NCBI GenBank assembly: GCA_934661735.1 | Contig: CAKUJN010000102.1 | Span: 1 to 6,860, forward strand | Direction of reading: 5' to 3' | From: an uncultured Oscillospiraceae bacterium | GTDB lineage: Bacteria; Bacillota; Clostridia; Oscillospirales; Oscillospiraceae | DNA: 6,860 nt | Shown: in pieces, positions 6,504 through 6,860 of the stretch | Layout: every line of letters begins with the position of its first letter | Position numbering within the stretch: position 1 is the stretch's first letter | Notes under the pieces: generated by a model | The model's database searches: none | Seen by the model: the letters and a program-made list of their open reading frames with translations, nothing else | Told to the model about the DNA's origin: nothing | Translations under genes and position numbers: made by a program

Positions 6504-6512
6504 CCCCCGGGG
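6504..6512. promoter_or_regulatory. CCCCCGGGG dyad abutting the metal-sensor promoter
   Basis: The core CCCCGGGG (6505-6512) is a perfect palindrome ending four bases before the -35-like box at 6517. It is the second GC-tract dyad in this intergenic region and corresponds in position to the palindrome at 4135-4144 upstream of the SLH gene. Confidence 0.4.
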
Positions 6513-6516
6513 AGGC

Positions 6517-6545
6517 TTACGGGGCGGCGCGAAATCTTGTAAAAT
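6517..6545 (+). promoter_or_regulatory. Probable promoter of the metal-sensing repressor gene
   Basis: TTACGG (6517-6522), a 17-base spacer and TAAAAT (6540-6545, preceded directly by TG) form a promoter with a weak -35 box. The predicted start near 6552 leaves a short leader containing the AAAGG ribosome binding site at 6557-6561. Layout and spacing match the promoter at 4148-4176. Confidence 0.5.
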
Positions 6546-6566
6546 ACAGAGGATTGAAAGGCGGTG

Positions 6567-6860
6567 GTGTATGTGGAGGAACTGGAGCAGGAGCATTTCC
6601 ATGAACACGAACACACGCAGGACCACGACCATGTGCATCCGCACGAACATGACCATGCGGACGGCCACAAGCACCCGCACCACCATGAAAATACGAAATA
6701 CGTCCAGAACCGGCTGGCACGAGCCTCTGGCCATTTGCAGCACGTCCGCGCGATGGTGGACGAAGGCGAGGACTGCTCGGACGTTCTGATGCAGCTTTCC
6801 GCTGTAATCGGTGCGCTGCAATCCATCGCCAAGGTGATCTTGAAAGACCATCTCGACCAC
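6567..6860 (+). CDS. CsoR/RcnR/FrmR-family metal-sensing repressor with histidine-rich N-terminal tail (3' end outside window)
   Basis: The frame has a TGA at 6555-6557, so it must start at a GTG at 6564, 6567 or 6573. GTG 6567 sits five bases after AAAGG and is preferred. There is no ATG start in this frame, which makes the gene easy to miss. Of 98 visible residues, about 10-40 hold 15 histidines, mostly as H-x-H with Asp/Glu between (H-E-H-E-H ... D-H-D-H ... H-K-H-P-H-H-H). From residue 44 the helical CsoR/DUF156 core begins: 'YVQNRLARASGHLQHVRAMVDEGEDCSDVLMQLSAVIGALQSIAKVILKDHLDH'. C70 and H95 are 25 residues apart, the spacing of Cys36 and His61 of M. tuberculosis CsoR. The third ligand (Cys65 or its equivalent) would be the very next codon, beyond the window. 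The family represses metal or aldehyde efflux genes and is released by the ligand. The absence of the third ligand position prevents assignment to copper, nickel/cobalt or formaldehyde. The His tail could hold or deliver metal. Confidence 0.9.
   Translation, partial: MYVEELEQEHFHEHEHTQDHDHVHPHEHDHADGHKHPHHHENTKYVQNRLARASGHLQHVRAMVDEGEDCSDVLMQLSAVIGALQSIAKVILKDHLDH

Larger units (their letters stand above)
6271..6563. other. Non-coding intergenic region between the SLH gene and the metal-sensor gene
   Basis: This stretch of about 290 bases has no convincing coding frame on either strand. In order it holds the terminator hairpin at 6286-6321, a second hairpin at 6322-6341, and an AT-rich part (about 6345-6430) with a direct repeat ATAGTTTT (6379-6386, 6389-6396) and an imperfect dyad (6397-6412). 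Two GC-tract dyads (6457-6473, 6504-6512) and the promoter at 6517-6545 complete it. Confidence 0.75.

Noticed and set aside
4135..6512. The C5G5-type palindromes as ends of a mobile element bracketing the SLH gene
   Set aside because: No transposase, no flanking target duplication and no longer inverted homology are seen. Both elements lie in the same orientation at fixed distance from promoters, which favours a regulatory reading.
6571..6789. ATG-initiated + strand frame rich in Thr/Arg/Met overlapping the metal-sensor gene
   Set aside because: It is the shifted reading of the His-rich codons (CAC/CAT/GAC read one base off). The other frame encodes a full CsoR-family core.

Overview
The window (about 60% GC by eye, dense, every supported gene on the + strand) looks like a chromosomal segment of a Gram-positive anaerobe of the Clostridia, most likely a gut Oscillospiraceae-type organism. 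This assignment is inference. It rests on the S-layer homology (SLH) domains, the lipoprotein signal followed by InlB/Listeria-Bacteroides repeats, the CsoR-family regulator with a histidine-rich tail, and the codon choice. No mobile element, CRISPR array, tRNA or rRNA was seen.

Positions 1-4069 are one tightly packed operon, entered in the middle of its first visible gene. It holds the C-terminal end of a MoxR-type AAA+ ATPase, a DUF58 protein, an eight-helix membrane protein resembling TgpA/DUF4129 proteins but with no transglutaminase domain, and a lipoprotein carrying two InlB-type repeats and an unrecognised C-terminal domain. MoxR-DUF58-TgpA clusters are known as cell-envelope-associated chaperone/assembly systems. 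Here the transglutaminase appears to be lost or replaced, and a surface lipoprotein is added. A strong intrinsic terminator at 4077-4112 ends the unit.

Positions 4113-6323 are a separate transcription unit with its own promoter. It encodes a secreted 677-residue protein: signal peptide, 5'-nucleotidase/UshA-like two-domain body and three C-terminal SLH domains. The fold landmarks of the nucleotidase are all recognisable, yet essentially every metal ligand and the catalytic His are replaced, as are the substrate-contacting arginines. It therefore looks like a surface-anchored pseudoenzyme, and it is the most interesting object in the window.

Positions 6271-6563 are a non-coding stretch of about 290 bases with hairpins, an AT-rich part and GC-tract dyads. 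After it a CsoR/RcnR/FrmR-family metal-sensing repressor begins. It has a tail with 15 histidines in 31 residues and runs off the right edge. Its promoter shares the same layout with the promoter of the SLH gene: a C5G4-5 dyad, then a -35-like box 13 bases from the start of the C-run, a 17-base spacer and a -10 box. This suggests a common regulator or a common lineage-specific promoter type.
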